From contig NZ_JAHKJW010000029.1 of the NCBI RefSeq assembly GCF_019710745.1, positions 22,148-86,147 of the forward strand: DNA of 64,000 nucleotides. The letters run 5' to 3'. This DNA is from Streptomyces beigongshangae (GTDB lineage Bacteria; Actinomycetota; Actinomycetes; Streptomycetales; Streptomycetaceae). Positions 1 through 9,113 of this stretch are shown here, one piece after another; position 1 is the first letter of the stretch, and each line of letters opens with the position of its first letter. The translations under genes and the position numbers were made by a program. A model generated the notes under the pieces. That model ran no database searches. It was not told the origin of the DNA and worked only from the letters and a program-made list of their open reading frames with translations.

Positions 1-9
1 GCGCTCCCG

Positions 10-50
10 CGCGGTTCCCCGCGCCCCCGAAAGGGGCGCGGGGAACCGCG
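10..50 (-). terminator. Hairpin downstream of cobC
   Basis: A perfect 18-bp inverted repeat (10-27 with 33-50) with a 5-nt CGAAA loop lies just past the cobC stop codon. It has no clear T-run, as is common for Streptomyces terminators. The right arm contains GGGGCGCGGGGAAC, a word that recurs twice near 50150-50200. Confidence 0.7.
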
Positions 51-82
51 TGCCGCGCCACCACCGGCCCGCACGTGACAAC

Positions 83-1150
83 TCAGGCCAGGGCGCGGCC
101 CAGGGCCCGCAGAAAGCGGCCCGTCGTCGCACGGTCGCGCACCGCAACCCGGAACCACGTGCCGTCGAGCCCGGGAAACGTGTCACCGCGCCGCACCGCG
201 AACCCCAGCTCCCGCAACCGCCCCCGCACGGCCGCCGCCCCCGGCAGCCCGACGAGCACGAACGGCCCCTCCGCGGGCCCCGCGACCCGGAGCCCGGCGG
301 ACGCGAACTCCGCGAGCCCGGCCACCAGGTGCGCCCGGTCGGCGGCGACCCGGCGCGCCACCCGCGCCTGCTCGGCGAGCGCCCGCCCGGTCATGCACGC
401 CTCCGCCGCCGCCAGCGCGGGTGTGGACACCGGCCACAGCGGCCGGCCGCGGTCGAGCGCCGCGACCGTTCCGGGCGGGGCGAGCACGTAACCGATCCGC
501 AGCCCCGCCAGCCCCCACGTCTTCGTGAGGCTGCGCAGCACCACGAGCCCCGGCAGGTCCGTCCGCCCCGCGAGCGCCTCCCGCTCCTGGGGCACCGCGT
601 CCATGAACGCCTCGTCGACCACCAGCGTCCGCCCCTGACGTGCGAGCCGGGCGATCAGCGCGGCCGGATGGAGGACGGACGTCGGATTGGTCGGGTTGCC
701 GATCACGACCAGGTCCGCGTCCCCGGGCACGGCCGACGGGTCCAGGCGGAACCCGTCCTCGGGCCGCAGCAGCACCCGCTCCACGCTGTGCCCCGCGTCC
801 CGCAGAGCCGCCTCCGGCTCGGTGAACTGCGGGTGCACGACCACCGGACGGCGCACCGCCAGCGCACGGGCGAGCAGCACGAACGCCTCGGCGGCCCCGG
901 CCGTGAGCAGCACCCGCTCCACCGGCAGCCCGTGCCGCGCCGCCACCGCGGCCCGCGCGGCCCGCCCGTCCGGGTAGGCCGCGAGCCCGCCCAGCGACCC
1001 GGCGACGTGGTCGCGCAGCCAGGCCGGGGGAGTGCCGGCCCGGACGTTCACGGCGAGGTCGACCAGCGCCGAACCGTCGTCACGCACCTCGGCGTCACCG
1101 TGATGCCGCAGGTCGTGCGTCTCCTCCCGGCGGGCGCTGTCAGTGCGCAT
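83..1150 (-). CDS. cobC: CobC-like PLP-dependent aminotransferase, cobalamin operon
   Basis: A 355-residue fold-type I PLP enzyme of the histidinol-phosphate aminotransferase / L-threonine-O-3-phosphate decarboxylase family, likely supplying the aminopropanol arm of cobalamin. The PLP-lysine region reads SLTKTWGLAGLRIGY, and GNPTNPTS and VVDEAF mark cofactor-contacting segments. The chosen ATG at 1150 overlaps the end of cbiX by 11 bp; a GTG at 1168 is possible but lies deeper in cbiX. It is the last gene of the operon. Whether it decarboxylates threonine phosphate or acts as an aminotransferase cannot be decided from the sequence. Confidence 0.87.
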   Translation of the reverse strand: MRTDSARREETHDLRHHGDAEVRDDGSALVDLAVNVRAGTPPAWLRDHVAGSLGGLAAYPDGRAARAAVAARHGLPVERVLLTAGAAEAFVLLARALAVRRPVVVHPQFTEPEAALRDAGHSVERVLLRPEDGFRLDPSAVPGDADLVVIGNPTNPTSVLHPAALIARLARQGRTLVVDEAFMDAVPQEREALAGRTDLPGLVVLRSLTKTWGLAGLRIGYVLAPPGTVAALDRGRPLWPVSTPALAAAEACMTGRALAEQARVARRVAADRAHLVAGLAEFASAGLRVAGPAEGPFVLVGLPGAAAVRGRLRELGFAVRRGDTFPGLDGTWFRVAVRDRATTGRFLRALGRALA

Positions 1151-2093
1151 GGGAGTGCGAGTGACCACCGTGGTGGTGTCCGTGGTGTCCGTGGTGCCCG
1201 TGGTGCCCGTGGTGGTCGCCGTCGTCGTCCGGGTGGAAGTGCGGCTGCTGCGGGGCCCCCACCTTGTCCTCGAAGCCGGGCATCGCGATGCGGTAGACGC
1301 AGGAGTCGCAGTTCATCCGCAGGTCGCCCGCCACCGCCTCCCGGTAGCGCTCCATGACCAGGTCGAGCAGCTCGGGCTCCGGCCCGATGACGTCGGCCGA
1401 CAGCACCTCGGTCTCCGGATGCGCCGTCGCCCACCCCTCGGTCTGCTGCCGGACCCGGTCCGGGAGGATGCCGGTGAACAGGAAGTAGGGCAGCACGACG
1501 ATCCGCCGCGCGCCGAGCCGCACACAGCGGTCCAGGCCCGACGGCACGTCCGGCGCGGCCAGCGACACGAACGCCGTCTCCACGCCCGCGTAGCCGCGGC
1601 CCTCCCACAGCAGCCGCGCCGCCTTGTGCACCTCCGCGTTGGCGTCCGGGTCGGTCGAGCCGCGCCCGACGAGCAGCACGGTCACCCCGGCCCGGTCCTC
1701 CGGCGTGCGCACCGAACCGCCGAGCGCCTCGTCGAGCCGCCGCTCCAGCACGCCGAGCAGCGCCGGGTGCGGGCCCAGCGGACGCCCGTACGTGTACGAG
1801 ATCCCGGGGTGCCGCTCCTTCTCCCGGGCGAGCGCGGCCGGTATGTCGCCCTTGGCGTGCCCGGCGGACACGAGCATCAGCGGGACCGCGGCGAACCGGC
1901 GCACCCCCTGGTCGACCAGCTCGGTCACCGCGTCGCCGAGCGGCGGCGGGGAGAGCTCGATGAAGCCGCCGGCCACGGGCAGGCCGGGGTTGCGGCGGCC
2001 CAGTTCCCGGACGAAGTCGCGGAACGCCTCGGCTCCGGCGTCGTCCCGGGTGCCGTGGCCGGCGATGAGCAGGGCGGGGGCGGGGGTGGTCAC
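1140..2093 (-). CDS. cbiX: CbiX-type sirohydrochlorin chelatase with His-rich tail
   Basis: A 317-residue member of the CbiX/SirB chelatase superfamily, which inserts cobalt (or iron) into sirohydrochlorin. The N-terminus LLIAGHGTRDD carries the expected catalytic histidine (about residue 13), and a second half-domain with LLVGRGSTDPDAN follows, as in two-domain CbiX. CDSCVYR near residue 268 could bind metal. The last 30 residues are extremely histidine-rich (HHGHHGHHGHHGHHH then HSHSHAH), encoded by 9-bp DNA repeats; this is probably a metal-binding or buffering tail. The start is GTG at 2093 behind GAGGAG. It overlaps cobC downstream. Early cobalt insertion by CbiX is unusual beside CobN. 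Confidence 0.88.
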   Translation of the reverse strand: MTTPAPALLIAGHGTRDDAGAEAFRDFVRELGRRNPGLPVAGGFIELSPPPLGDAVTELVDQGVRRFAAVPLMLVSAGHAKGDIPAALAREKERHPGISYTYGRPLGPHPALLGVLERRLDEALGGSVRTPEDRAGVTVLLVGRGSTDPDANAEVHKAARLLWEGRGYAGVETAFVSLAAPDVPSGLDRCVRLGARRIVVLPYFLFTGILPDRVRQQTEGWATAHPETEVLSADVIGPEPELLDLVMERYREAVAGDLRMNCDSCVYRIAMPGFEDKVGAPQQPHFHPDDDGDHHGHHGHHGHHGHHHGGHSHSHAH

Positions 2094-2280
2094 GGGTTCT
2101 CCTCGGAGGACGAAAGGGGGTGGTGGTACCGGACGGCACCGGGCGCGGTCACGGCAGGGGCCGGACCGCCCTTCCCTGAACCGGCCGGAAGGCTCTTCCC
2201 GGAACCGGCCGGACAGCTCCTGCCGGACGCGGCACCGGCGGCGTACGGACCGCGGGCGGGCGCCCGGTGGACGGCACGGC

Positions 2281-3993
2281 TCACCGGGGCTCCTCCTGCC
2301 AGCGGTAGCCGCGCGGCGTCACCATGCGGCCGGCGATCTCACGGGTGGCCGTGTTGCCCACGGTCACCACCGTCATCATGTCCACCGTCGCCGGGTCGAG
2401 CGCCGCGAGGGTGGTGACCCGGCTGGACTCGTCCGCCCGCGAGGCGTTGCGCACGACCCCCACGGGCGTCGCCGGCTCCCGGTGCTCCCCGAGGAGGGCG
2501 AGCGCCTTGGGCAGCTGCCAGTCCCGGCCCCGGCTGCGCGGGTTGTAGAAGGTGACCACGAGGTCGGCCCCGGCCGCCGCCCGGACCCGGCGCTCGATGA
2601 CCTCCCACGGCGTGTGCAGGTCGGAGAGGCTGATCGACACGTGGTCGTGGCCGAGCGGCGCGCCCAGGATCGCCCCGGCGGCGAGTGCGGCGGTGACCCC
2701 GGGGACGCCGACCACGTCGATGTCGTCGGACGCCTCCGCGAGCGCGGGCGAGGCCATCGCGTACACCCCCGCGTCACCGCTGCCGATGAGCGCGACGGCC
2801 TGTCCGCGCCGGGCCTCGGCCACGGCCGTGCGGGCCCGCTCCTCCTCGGCGCCGAGCCCCGACTCCAGGACACGGGTGCCCGGGCGCAGCAGGTCGCGGA
2901 TCTGGTCCACGTACTGGTCGAGGCCGACGAGCACGGCGGCCCGGCGCAGCTCGTCCTTCGCGCGCGGGGTCAGCAGGTCCCGGGCGCCCGGCCCGAGTCC
3001 GACCACCGCGAGCCGTCCGCGGGCCGGCCGGCGTACGACCGCACAGGTCGCCATCGCCGGGCTCGCGTCCGACTTGCGCTTGGGGACGAGGAGTTCACCG
3101 CCGCGCACCAGGGCGGCGGCCTCGGCGACCGAGGGCGTACCGACGGCGGCGAGCGGCGCGTCCGAGGGGTTCGGCACGTCCACCCCGGCCAGCTCCCCGG
3201 CGGTGTACGTCACCACGGGCACCCCGAGCCGTTCGGCCGCCCCGAGGATGCCGGGCTCACCGGCCTTCGCGTCGACGGTGGCGAGTTCGGCGACGGACCG
3301 CGCGGACAGCCCGGCCTCGCGCAGGGCGCCTCGGACGAGCCCCAGCACCTCGTCGACCGGGGCGCCCCTGGAGGCGCCGACGCCGACGACGAGCGACGGC
3401 GGCCGGAGCACGACCTCGCGCGCGGCGGGCTCGACGGCCCGGTCGGTCACCCGGATCGAGTACGCGCTCCCGGAGGGGGAGGCTGAGGAGCCGGAGGCGG
3501 GGACGACGCCCGGGAGCGGGGGCAGCGGCCAGACCGACTCGGCGTGCAGGGTGACCGGCCCACCGTCCAGCAGGGCCCGGGACACCCCCGCCACGTCACC
3601 CTCCGCCGGGAGGCCGAGCATGTCGAGCCCCGCCATGCCGACGGAGTCGGTGGCGGTCGTCACGACCGGTTCGGCGCCGAGCAGGTCGCCCACCTCGCGC
3701 GCGAGTGCGTTGGCACCGCCGCCGTGCCCGCCGACCAGGGACACCGCGAACCGCCCGCCCTCGTCGACGCAGACGATCCCGGGGTCGGACGCCTTGTCGA
3801 CGAGCAGCGGCGCGACGAGCCGCACCACGGCCCCGGTGGCGAGGAAGCACACGAGCTGCTCGCACTCCGCGAACGCCCGCCGCACGGCGTCCCCGACGGG
3901 CCCGTCGTAGACGCGGGTACGGCCGGGCCAGGCCGAGGCCACCCGCCGGGCGGCCGCCGACCCGGCGGCCGTCGCGGAAATCAGGCCGATCAC
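2281..3993 (-). CDS. cobJ: CbiG / precorrin-3B C17-methyltransferase fusion
   Basis: A 570-residue two-domain protein. Residues 1 to about 310 resemble CbiG (N-terminal ISATAAGSAAARRVA; central LVGGHGGGANALAREV; C-terminal VVGVGASRGAPVDE), the lactone-opening factor of the cobalt-early route. From about residue 328 it is a SAM-dependent tetrapyrrole methylase (VVGLGPGARDLLTPRA, GSGDAGVYAMASP, FYNPRSRGRDWQLPKA) matching CobJ/CbiH, which performs C17 methylation and ring contraction. The fusion is known from actinobacteria. The GTG start at 3993 overlaps the cobL stop in a GTGA junction, implying translational coupling. No separate CobG monooxygenase is in the operon. Confidence 0.9.
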   Translation of the reverse strand: MIGLISATAAGSAAARRVASAWPGRTRVYDGPVGDAVRRAFAECEQLVCFLATGAVVRLVAPLLVDKASDPGIVCVDEGGRFAVSLVGGHGGGANALAREVGDLLGAEPVVTTATDSVGMAGLDMLGLPAEGDVAGVSRALLDGGPVTLHAESVWPLPPLPGVVPASGSSASPSGSAYSIRVTDRAVEPAAREVVLRPPSLVVGVGASRGAPVDEVLGLVRGALREAGLSARSVAELATVDAKAGEPGILGAAERLGVPVVTYTAGELAGVDVPNPSDAPLAAVGTPSVAEAAALVRGGELLVPKRKSDASPAMATCAVVRRPARGRLAVVGLGPGARDLLTPRAKDELRRAAVLVGLDQYVDQIRDLLRPGTRVLESGLGAEEERARTAVAEARRGQAVALIGSGDAGVYAMASPALAEASDDIDVVGVPGVTAALAAGAILGAPLGHDHVSISLSDLHTPWEVIERRVRAAAGADLVVTFYNPRSRGRDWQLPKALALLGEHREPATPVGVVRNASRADESSRVTTLAALDPATVDMMTVVTVGNTATREIAGRMVTPRGYRWQEEPR

Positions 3994-5372
3994 TGAGCGA
4001 CTCCTTCATCACTGCGAACATCACTGCGGACATCACTGGAAACGCCATCGGGAACGCCATGGGGAACGCCCTGGGGAACGTCACCGTGCGCCGGAGGCCG
4101 GACGCCCCACAGCAGGAACACGGGATTGGCCGCCGCGAGCCGGGTGACGTCTCCCGGCAGCGGCGCGAGGCGGGACGACTGGAGCAGTACGCCGTCGCAG
4201 TCGAGGCCGGCCGCGACGAGCGCCTCCCGTGCGGCGGGCACCCGGTCGAGCGCGGCCACCGCCACGACGACCGCGCGCCGGGCGCGCCGGGCGCAGGCCG
4301 TCACGACGGCGGGCAGTTCCCGCCCGCCCCCGCCGACGAACACGGCGTCCGGGTCGGGCAGGCCGGACAGCACGGCCGGCGCGGCCCCGTGCACGACGGT
4401 CACGTCGACCCCGTGCGCGGCCGCGTTGGCGCGCACCCGCTCCACGCCGTCCCCGGTCTTCTCCACCGCGGTCACGGCGGCCCCGAAGCGCGCGCACTCC
4501 ACCGCGACCGAGCCGGAGCCCGCCCCGACGTCCCACACGTGCTCGCCGAGCCGCGGGCCGAGCCGGGCCAGCGCCAGCGCCCGCACCTCGAACTTGGTGA
4601 TCATCGAGTCCCGGTGCGCGAACTCGTCCTCGGACAGCGCCCACCGGGAGGGCCCCGGCGGCGGCCCGGCGACCGTGCGCACGGGGGACAGGACGCGTGA
4701 CTCGTCGAGGCACAGGACGACGTTCACGGCCGGCCCCCAGTCGCGCGCGGCGGCCTCCGCGGGCGAGACCCGCTCCGTCCGTTCCGCGTCGTCCGCCCCG
4801 AGCTCCGACGCCACGACGAGCACCCGGCCGGCGGACCGCAGCGCGGCGCCGAGTTCTGCGGGCCCCGAGCCGGGACCCGTCAGCACGGCCACCTTCGGGT
4901 GGGCCCGGCAGACGTTCACGGCGGTCCGCAGATCGCGGCCGTGCGCGCTCACCACCACCGCGTCGTCCCACGTCAGCCCGGCCCGCGCGAACGCGGTCGC
5001 GACGGACGACACCCCGGGGCGGACATCGAGGCGCTCCGCCCCGAACCGCTCCGCGAGCGCCCGGACGATCCCGAAGAACCCGGGGTCCCCGGAGGCCAGC
5101 ACGACCACCCGTCCCCGGCCGGCGGCGGCGTCCTCCCGCTCGTCCTCTTCCCGCCCGGCCTCCTCCAGGTGGCGCCCGATCGCGTCGAGGGCGGGCGCGA
5201 GCGGCCCGAGGACGATCCGCGCCGCGGTGTCCGGCAGTGCCGCGGCGGCCAGATGGCGCCGGGCCCCCACGACGAGCCCCGCCCCGGCCAGCGCGGCCCC
5301 GGCGTCCGGGGGCAGGGGCGCCCCCGTGCCCGTACCGAAGACCGTGATCACGCCGTTGATCACGTCGGTCAC
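3990..5372 (-). CDS. cobL: Precorrin-6Y C5,C15-methyltransferase/decarboxylase (CbiE-CbiT)
   Basis: A 460-residue bifunctional methyltransferase. The N-terminal CbiE-like half begins ITVFGTGTGAPL and contains VVLASGDPGFFGIVR; the C-terminal CbiT-like half (from about residue 255) contains the class I SAM site VWDVGAGSGSVAVECARFGA near residue 280. Together they methylate C5 and C15 and decarboxylate the C12 acetate. The GTG start at 5372 forms a GTGA overlap with cobM. The last 25 residues are repetitive (GVPHGVPDGVSSDVRSDVRS) and come from 12-bp-type DNA repeats at 4000-4080; they look like a junction-located extension rather than part of the fold. Confidence 0.92.
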   Translation of the reverse strand: MTDVINGVITVFGTGTGAPLPPDAGAALAGAGLVVGARRHLAAAALPDTAARIVLGPLAPALDAIGRHLEEAGREEDEREDAAAGRGRVVVLASGDPGFFGIVRALAERFGAERLDVRPGVSSVATAFARAGLTWDDAVVVSAHGRDLRTAVNVCRAHPKVAVLTGPGSGPAELGAALRSAGRVLVVASELGADDAERTERVSPAEAAARDWGPAVNVVLCLDESRVLSPVRTVAGPPPGPSRWALSEDEFAHRDSMITKFEVRALALARLGPRLGEHVWDVGAGSGSVAVECARFGAAVTAVEKTGDGVERVRANAAAHGVDVTVVHGAAPAVLSGLPDPDAVFVGGGGRELPAVVTACARRARRAVVVAVAALDRVPAAREALVAAGLDCDGVLLQSSRLAPLPGDVTRLAAANPVFLLWGVRPPAHGDVPQGVPHGVPDGVSSDVRSDVRSDEGVAQ

Positions 5373-6268
5373 GTGGTGGTCCCCCGTGTGCGCAGCGCCC
5401 TGCGCGCCTCGGGGTCGGCCTTGCGGAAGCCGTGGAAGTGACCCGGGTGGTAGAGGTGCGAGCGCGTGCCGTGCGCTTCGAGGGCCGGGCCCACCAGGAA
5501 CAGCGTGTGCTTCCAGAGCTTGTGCTCCTTGACGGTCTCCTCCAGGGTGCTGATCGTGCACCGCACGATCAGCTCCTCCGGCCAGGTCGCCTGGTACGCG
5601 ACCACGACCGGGGTGGAGGTCGGGTAGCCGCCCTCCAGCAGCTCCCGGACCAGCTGTCCGCTGCGGGCGGCCGACAGGAACAGCGCCATGGTGGTGCCGT
5701 GCCGCGCGAACTCCCGCACCTCCTCGCCCGGCGGCATCGGCGTCTTGCCGCCGCCCAGCCGGGTGAGGATCACGGACTGCGCGACCTCGGGAATGGTCAG
5801 CTCGCGCTGCGCGAGCGCGGCCACGGCCGAGAACGACGAGACACCCGGCACGATCTCGGTCGCGACGCCGATCTCCGCGCACCGGTCGACCTGCTCCTGC
5901 GTGCCGCCCCACAGCGCGGGGTCGCCCGAGTGGATGCGGGCCACCTTCAGCCCCTCGGCGGCGGCCCGCTCGTACACGGCGACGACGTCCTCCAGCGACA
6001 TCGTCGCCGAGTCGAGGATCTCCGCGCCCGCACGGGCGTGCTCCAGGACCTCCGCCTGCACCAGGCTGGCCGCCCAGATCACCACGTCGGCCTCGGCGAT
6101 GGCGCGCGCGGCACGGAACGTCAGCAGGTCGGCGGCGCCGGGCCCGGCGCCGACGAAGGTCACCCTGGCACGCGGGGCACCGGCTGCGACGGCTGCGACG
6201 GCTGCTTCGGCCGTATCAGCCGTATCAGCTGCATCGGTCGTATCGGCCGCGTCGAGTGCGTCAGCCAT
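5369..6268 (-). CDS. cobM: Precorrin-4 C11-methyltransferase
   Basis: A 299-residue SAM-dependent tetrapyrrole methylase. The fold starts at about residue 36 with VTFVGAGPGAADLLTFRA and continues with IHSGDPALWGGTQEQ, VPGVSSFSAVAA and the C-terminal HKLWKHTLFLVGPAL, all typical of CobM/CbiF. The first 30 residues are a low-complexity Ala/Asp/Thr stretch (AADTTDAADTADTA) encoded by short DNA repeats and absent from most relatives, so a later start cannot be excluded. The stop overlaps the cobL GTG. It lies 120 bp downstream of cobI, the widest gap in this half of the operon. Confidence 0.92.
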   Translation of the reverse strand: MADALDAADTTDAADTADTAEAAVAAVAAGAPRARVTFVGAGPGAADLLTFRAARAIAEADVVIWAASLVQAEVLEHARAGAEILDSATMSLEDVVAVYERAAAEGLKVARIHSGDPALWGGTQEQVDRCAEIGVATEIVPGVSSFSAVAALAQRELTIPEVAQSVILTRLGGGKTPMPPGEEVREFARHGTTMALFLSAARSGQLVRELLEGGYPTSTPVVVAYQATWPEELIVRCTISTLEETVKEHKLWKHTLFLVGPALEAHGTRSHLYHPGHFHGFRKADPEARRALRTRGTTT

Positions 6269-6388
6269 GGGAGGGGATCCTTTCCGGAAGCCGTGCGGGC
6301 TCGGGCGTGCGGCGGACGTGCGGGAGGCCGGGTCGATCGGACGACGAGGGCGCGGGGCGGCCCGCCGGCCGCCCGCCGCCCGCGGGGA

Positions 6389-7141
6389 TCACAGCTTCCC
6401 GCCGCGTCCGCCCTCGCGCCGGGCGGGCGCGATGAGCGTGGAGAGGTACGGCAGCGGGGCGCCGTCCAGTTCGGCCGCGCGCCGGATCGACTCCTCGGGC
6501 AGTCCGAGCGCGGACCCCCACACGGCGTCCTCGTACCGGCCGGTCTCCCGCAGCGCCGCGGCGACCTCCTCGGCGAGGCGCCCGAACTTGTAGGCGACGA
6601 CGGTGCCGGGCCCGTTCAGCGCGTCCTTGAGGACACCGGACCCGGCGGTGACGGGCACGAGCGTCAGCGGCTCGGTGCCCTCCGTCAGGACCGCCCCGGA
6701 CCGGGCGGCGAGGTCCTGCATGGCGGTGATGCCGGGCACGGTCTCGACGAGCGTCCCCGGTACGAGGCGCCCGACGGTCTGCGCGAGATAGGTGAACGTG
6801 GAGTACACGTTCGGGTCGCCGATGGTGGCGAAGGCGACCGTGCCGTGCGTGCGCAGCAGCGCGGCCACCCGCTCGCCGGCGGCGTCCCACGCGGCCTCGC
6901 GGCGGCCCCGGTCGGAGCGTTCGTTGAGCGCGAAGACGACCCGTACGACCTTGTCCCGCTCCACGTAGTGCAGCACGGTCGACTCGGCCCGGCCGGGCTC
7001 CCCGCCGTCCTTCCCGTCGGGTGCGGCCATCACGGGCACGACGACGACCTCCGCCGCCCGGAGCCGGGCGACCCCCTTGACCGTCACCAGCTCGGGATCC
7101 CCGGGCCCGACCCCGACCCCGATCAGCCTGCTGTCGCCCAT
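6389..7141 (-). CDS. cobI: Precorrin-2 C20-methyltransferase
   Basis: A 250-residue SAM-dependent methylase of the tetrapyrrole family. IGVGVGPGDPELVTVKGVAR at the N-terminus, TIGDPNVYSTFTYLA in the middle and VVAYKFGRLAEEVAAAL near the C-terminus fit CobI/CbiL, which methylates C20 of precorrin-2. The ATG at 7141 places the SAM loop immediately after the start and gives the usual family length; it overlaps the 3' end of cobB by 19 bp. A short PDGKDGGEPGRAES insert near residue 42 is variable in the family. Confidence 0.9.
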   Translation of the reverse strand: MGDSRLIGVGVGPGDPELVTVKGVARLRAAEVVVVPVMAAPDGKDGGEPGRAESTVLHYVERDKVVRVVFALNERSDRGRREAAWDAAGERVAALLRTHGTVAFATIGDPNVYSTFTYLAQTVGRLVPGTLVETVPGITAMQDLAARSGAVLTEGTEPLTLVPVTAGSGVLKDALNGPGTVVAYKFGRLAEEVAAALRETGRYEDAVWGSALGLPEESIRRAAELDGAPLPYLSTLIAPARREGGRGGKL

Positions 7142-8517
7142 GACCCGCCACACCTCTCCACGAACCGACGGGCGACGCCGGGAGCGGCCGCCCAATGCGT
7201 GTGCAGATAACTCGCGTGCACACCCCGCTGTACGAAACCCTCCAGCCGCCGCGCCGGAGCACGCACACCCCAGGCGGCGACCGCGCCCGCCCCCGGCTCG
7301 ACGACGGTCCGGTGGAACTCGTGCCCCCGCATCCGGCTGCCCGCCTCGGCCAGCACGCTGTCCGACACCGCCACGGCGTCCCGGTAGCCGAGCGTCAGCC
7401 GCTCGTCCATCCGGGCCGAGGCGTCGATGACCCCGCACATCGGCAGCGAGTCGAGCTCACGGGCGAGATAGAGCAGCCCGGCGCACTCGGCGGCGACGGG
7501 CGCGCCACTGTCGGCGAGCGCGGCGACGGCCTTGCGCAACGGCTCGTTGGCGGACAGCTCGGGTCCGTACACCTCGGGGAACCCGCCCCCGACGACCAGC
7601 CCACGGGTCCCGTCGGGCAGCTGCTCGTCGTGCAGAGGGTCGAACGGGACGACGTCCGCCCCGGCGGCCCGCAACAACTCGACGTGCTCGGCATAGGAGA
7701 AGGTGAAGGCGGCCCCACCGGCGACGGCGACGACGGGAGCCCGTTCTCTCGGCCGGCCCGTCCCTTTCGGCCCGGCCCCCAGCGCCCCGGCCGCGTCCCA
7801 GGCCGCACCCTCCAAGGACCCGGCGCTGCGGGCCAGCGCGAGCAGCGCCTCCAGATCACACCCCTCCCGCACCTGCGAACCCATCGCGGCCACCGCCCCG
7901 ACCGCCTCGGCCTGCCGCTCGGCGACCGGCACCAGCCCCAGATGCCGGGAGGGCGTGGACACCTGCGGAGCCCGCCGCAGGACACCGAGAACGGCCACCC
8001 CCGACTGGTCCAGCGCCTCCCGCAGCAACTCCTCGTGCCGGGCGGACCCGACCTTGTTGAGGATGACCCCGCCGATCCGCACCTCCGGATCCCAGGACGC
8101 GAACCCGTGCACGAGCGCGGCCACGGACCGCGACTGCGAGGAGGCGTCGACGACCAGCACCACGGGCGCCCGCAGCAGTTTCGCCACCTGCGCGGTGGAC
8201 GCCAGCTCCCCTTCCCCCGCGGCCCCGTCGAACAGCCCCATCACGCCCTCGACGACGGCGAGGTCGCACCCGCGCGCCCCGTGCGCGAACAGCGGCGCGA
8301 TCGACCCCGTCCCGCACAGGTACGCGTCGAGGTTCCGCCCCACCCGCCCGGTGGCGAGCGCGTGGTACCCGGGGTCGATGTAGTCGGGCCCGACCTTGTG
8401 CGGGGACACGGCGAGCCCCCGCGAGGCGAACGCGGCCATCAGCCCGGTGGCGACGGTGGTCTTGCCGCTGCCCGAGGAGGGCGCGGCGACGACCAGCCGG
8501 GGGACGGAGGACGTCAC
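7123..8517 (-). CDS. cobB: Cobyrinate a,c-diamide synthase
   Basis: A 464-residue glutamine-dependent amidotransferase that amidates the a and c side chains of (hydrogeno)cobyrinic acid. The N-terminal ATPase part starts with LVVAAPSSGSGKTTVATGL, a modified P-loop, and contains KVGPDYIDPGYH; the C-terminal glutaminase part has the nucleophile context APVAAECAGLLYLA and a late His-containing segment (ASYLHTHWAA). The GTG at 8517 overlaps the cobO stop (GTGA); an adjacent in-frame GTG at 8520 is equally possible. Length matches CobB/CbiA proteins. Confidence 0.92.
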   Translation of the reverse strand: MTSSVPRLVVAAPSSGSGKTTVATGLMAAFASRGLAVSPHKVGPDYIDPGYHALATGRVGRNLDAYLCGTGSIAPLFAHGARGCDLAVVEGVMGLFDGAAGEGELASTAQVAKLLRAPVVLVVDASSQSRSVAALVHGFASWDPEVRIGGVILNKVGSARHEELLREALDQSGVAVLGVLRRAPQVSTPSRHLGLVPVAERQAEAVGAVAAMGSQVREGCDLEALLALARSAGSLEGAAWDAAGALGAGPKGTGRPRERAPVVAVAGGAAFTFSYAEHVELLRAAGADVVPFDPLHDEQLPDGTRGLVVGGGFPEVYGPELSANEPLRKAVAALADSGAPVAAECAGLLYLARELDSLPMCGVIDASARMDERLTLGYRDAVAVSDSVLAEAGSRMRGHEFHRTVVEPGAGAVAAWGVRAPARRLEGFVQRGVHASYLHTHWAAAPGVARRFVERCGGSWATAG

Positions 8518-9113
8518 CACTCGATGCCCCTCTGCCCCTTCTGGCCGGCGTCCATCGGGTGCTTGACCTTGGACATGTCGGTCACCAGGTCGGCGGCCCC
8601 GACGAGCTTCTCCGGAGCGTTGCGCCCGGTGATCACGACGTGCTGGGTGCCGGGCCGGTCCCGCAGCACGTCGACCACCTCGTCGACGTCCACCCATCCC
8701 CAGTGCAGGGGGTACGCGAACTCGTCGAGCACGTACAGCCTGTACGTCTCGGCGGCGAGGTCCCGCTTGACCTGCTCCCAGCCCTCACGGGCCTTGGCCT
8801 CGTTGTCGAGCTGCGCGTCGCGCTGCACCCACGACCAGCCCTCGCCCATCTTGTGCCAGTCGACGGACCCGCCCTCGCCGCTGGCCCCGAGGACGCGCAG
8901 CGCGTTCTCCTCGCCGACCTTCCACTTCGCGGACTTGACGAACTGGAACACCCCGATGGGCCACCCCTGGTTCCAGGCGCGCAGCGCGAGCCCGAAGGCG
9001 GCGGTGGACTTGCCCTTGCCGATCCCGGTGTGCACGACGACGAGCGGCCGGTTCCGTCGCTGACGGGTCGTCAGCCCGTCCTCGGGCACGACACTCGGCT
9101 GTCCCTGCGGCAT
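8514..9113 (-). CDS. cobO: Cob(I)yrinic acid a,c-diamide adenosyltransferase
   Basis: A 199-residue CobA/CobO-type (BtuR family) adenosyltransferase that transfers 5'-deoxyadenosine from ATP to Co(I) corrinoids. The P-loop VHTGIGKGKSTAAFGLALRA lies at residues 27-46, followed by FVKSAKWKVGEENAL and the family segment VLDEFAYPLHWGWVD. The ATG at 9113 shares one base with the chelatase stop upstream (TAATG), and the stop overlaps cobB, so all three are probably translationally coupled. Confidence 0.94.
   Translation of the reverse strand: MPQGQPSVVPEDGLTTRQRRNRPLVVVHTGIGKGKSTAAFGLALRAWNQGWPIGVFQFVKSAKWKVGEENALRVLGASGEGGSVDWHKMGEGWSWVQRDAQLDNEAKAREGWEQVKRDLAAETYRLYVLDEFAYPLHWGWVDVDEVVDVLRDRPGTQHVVITGRNAPEKLVGAADLVTDMSKVKHPMDAGQKGQRGIEW

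Noticed and set aside
2090..2284. A 64-residue frame on the minus strand between cobJ and cbiX
   Set aside because: Its sequence is low-complexity (AGSGKSLPAGSGKGG-type duplication), it has no family resemblance, and the gap is probably an untranslated spacer. It remains possible but unsupported.
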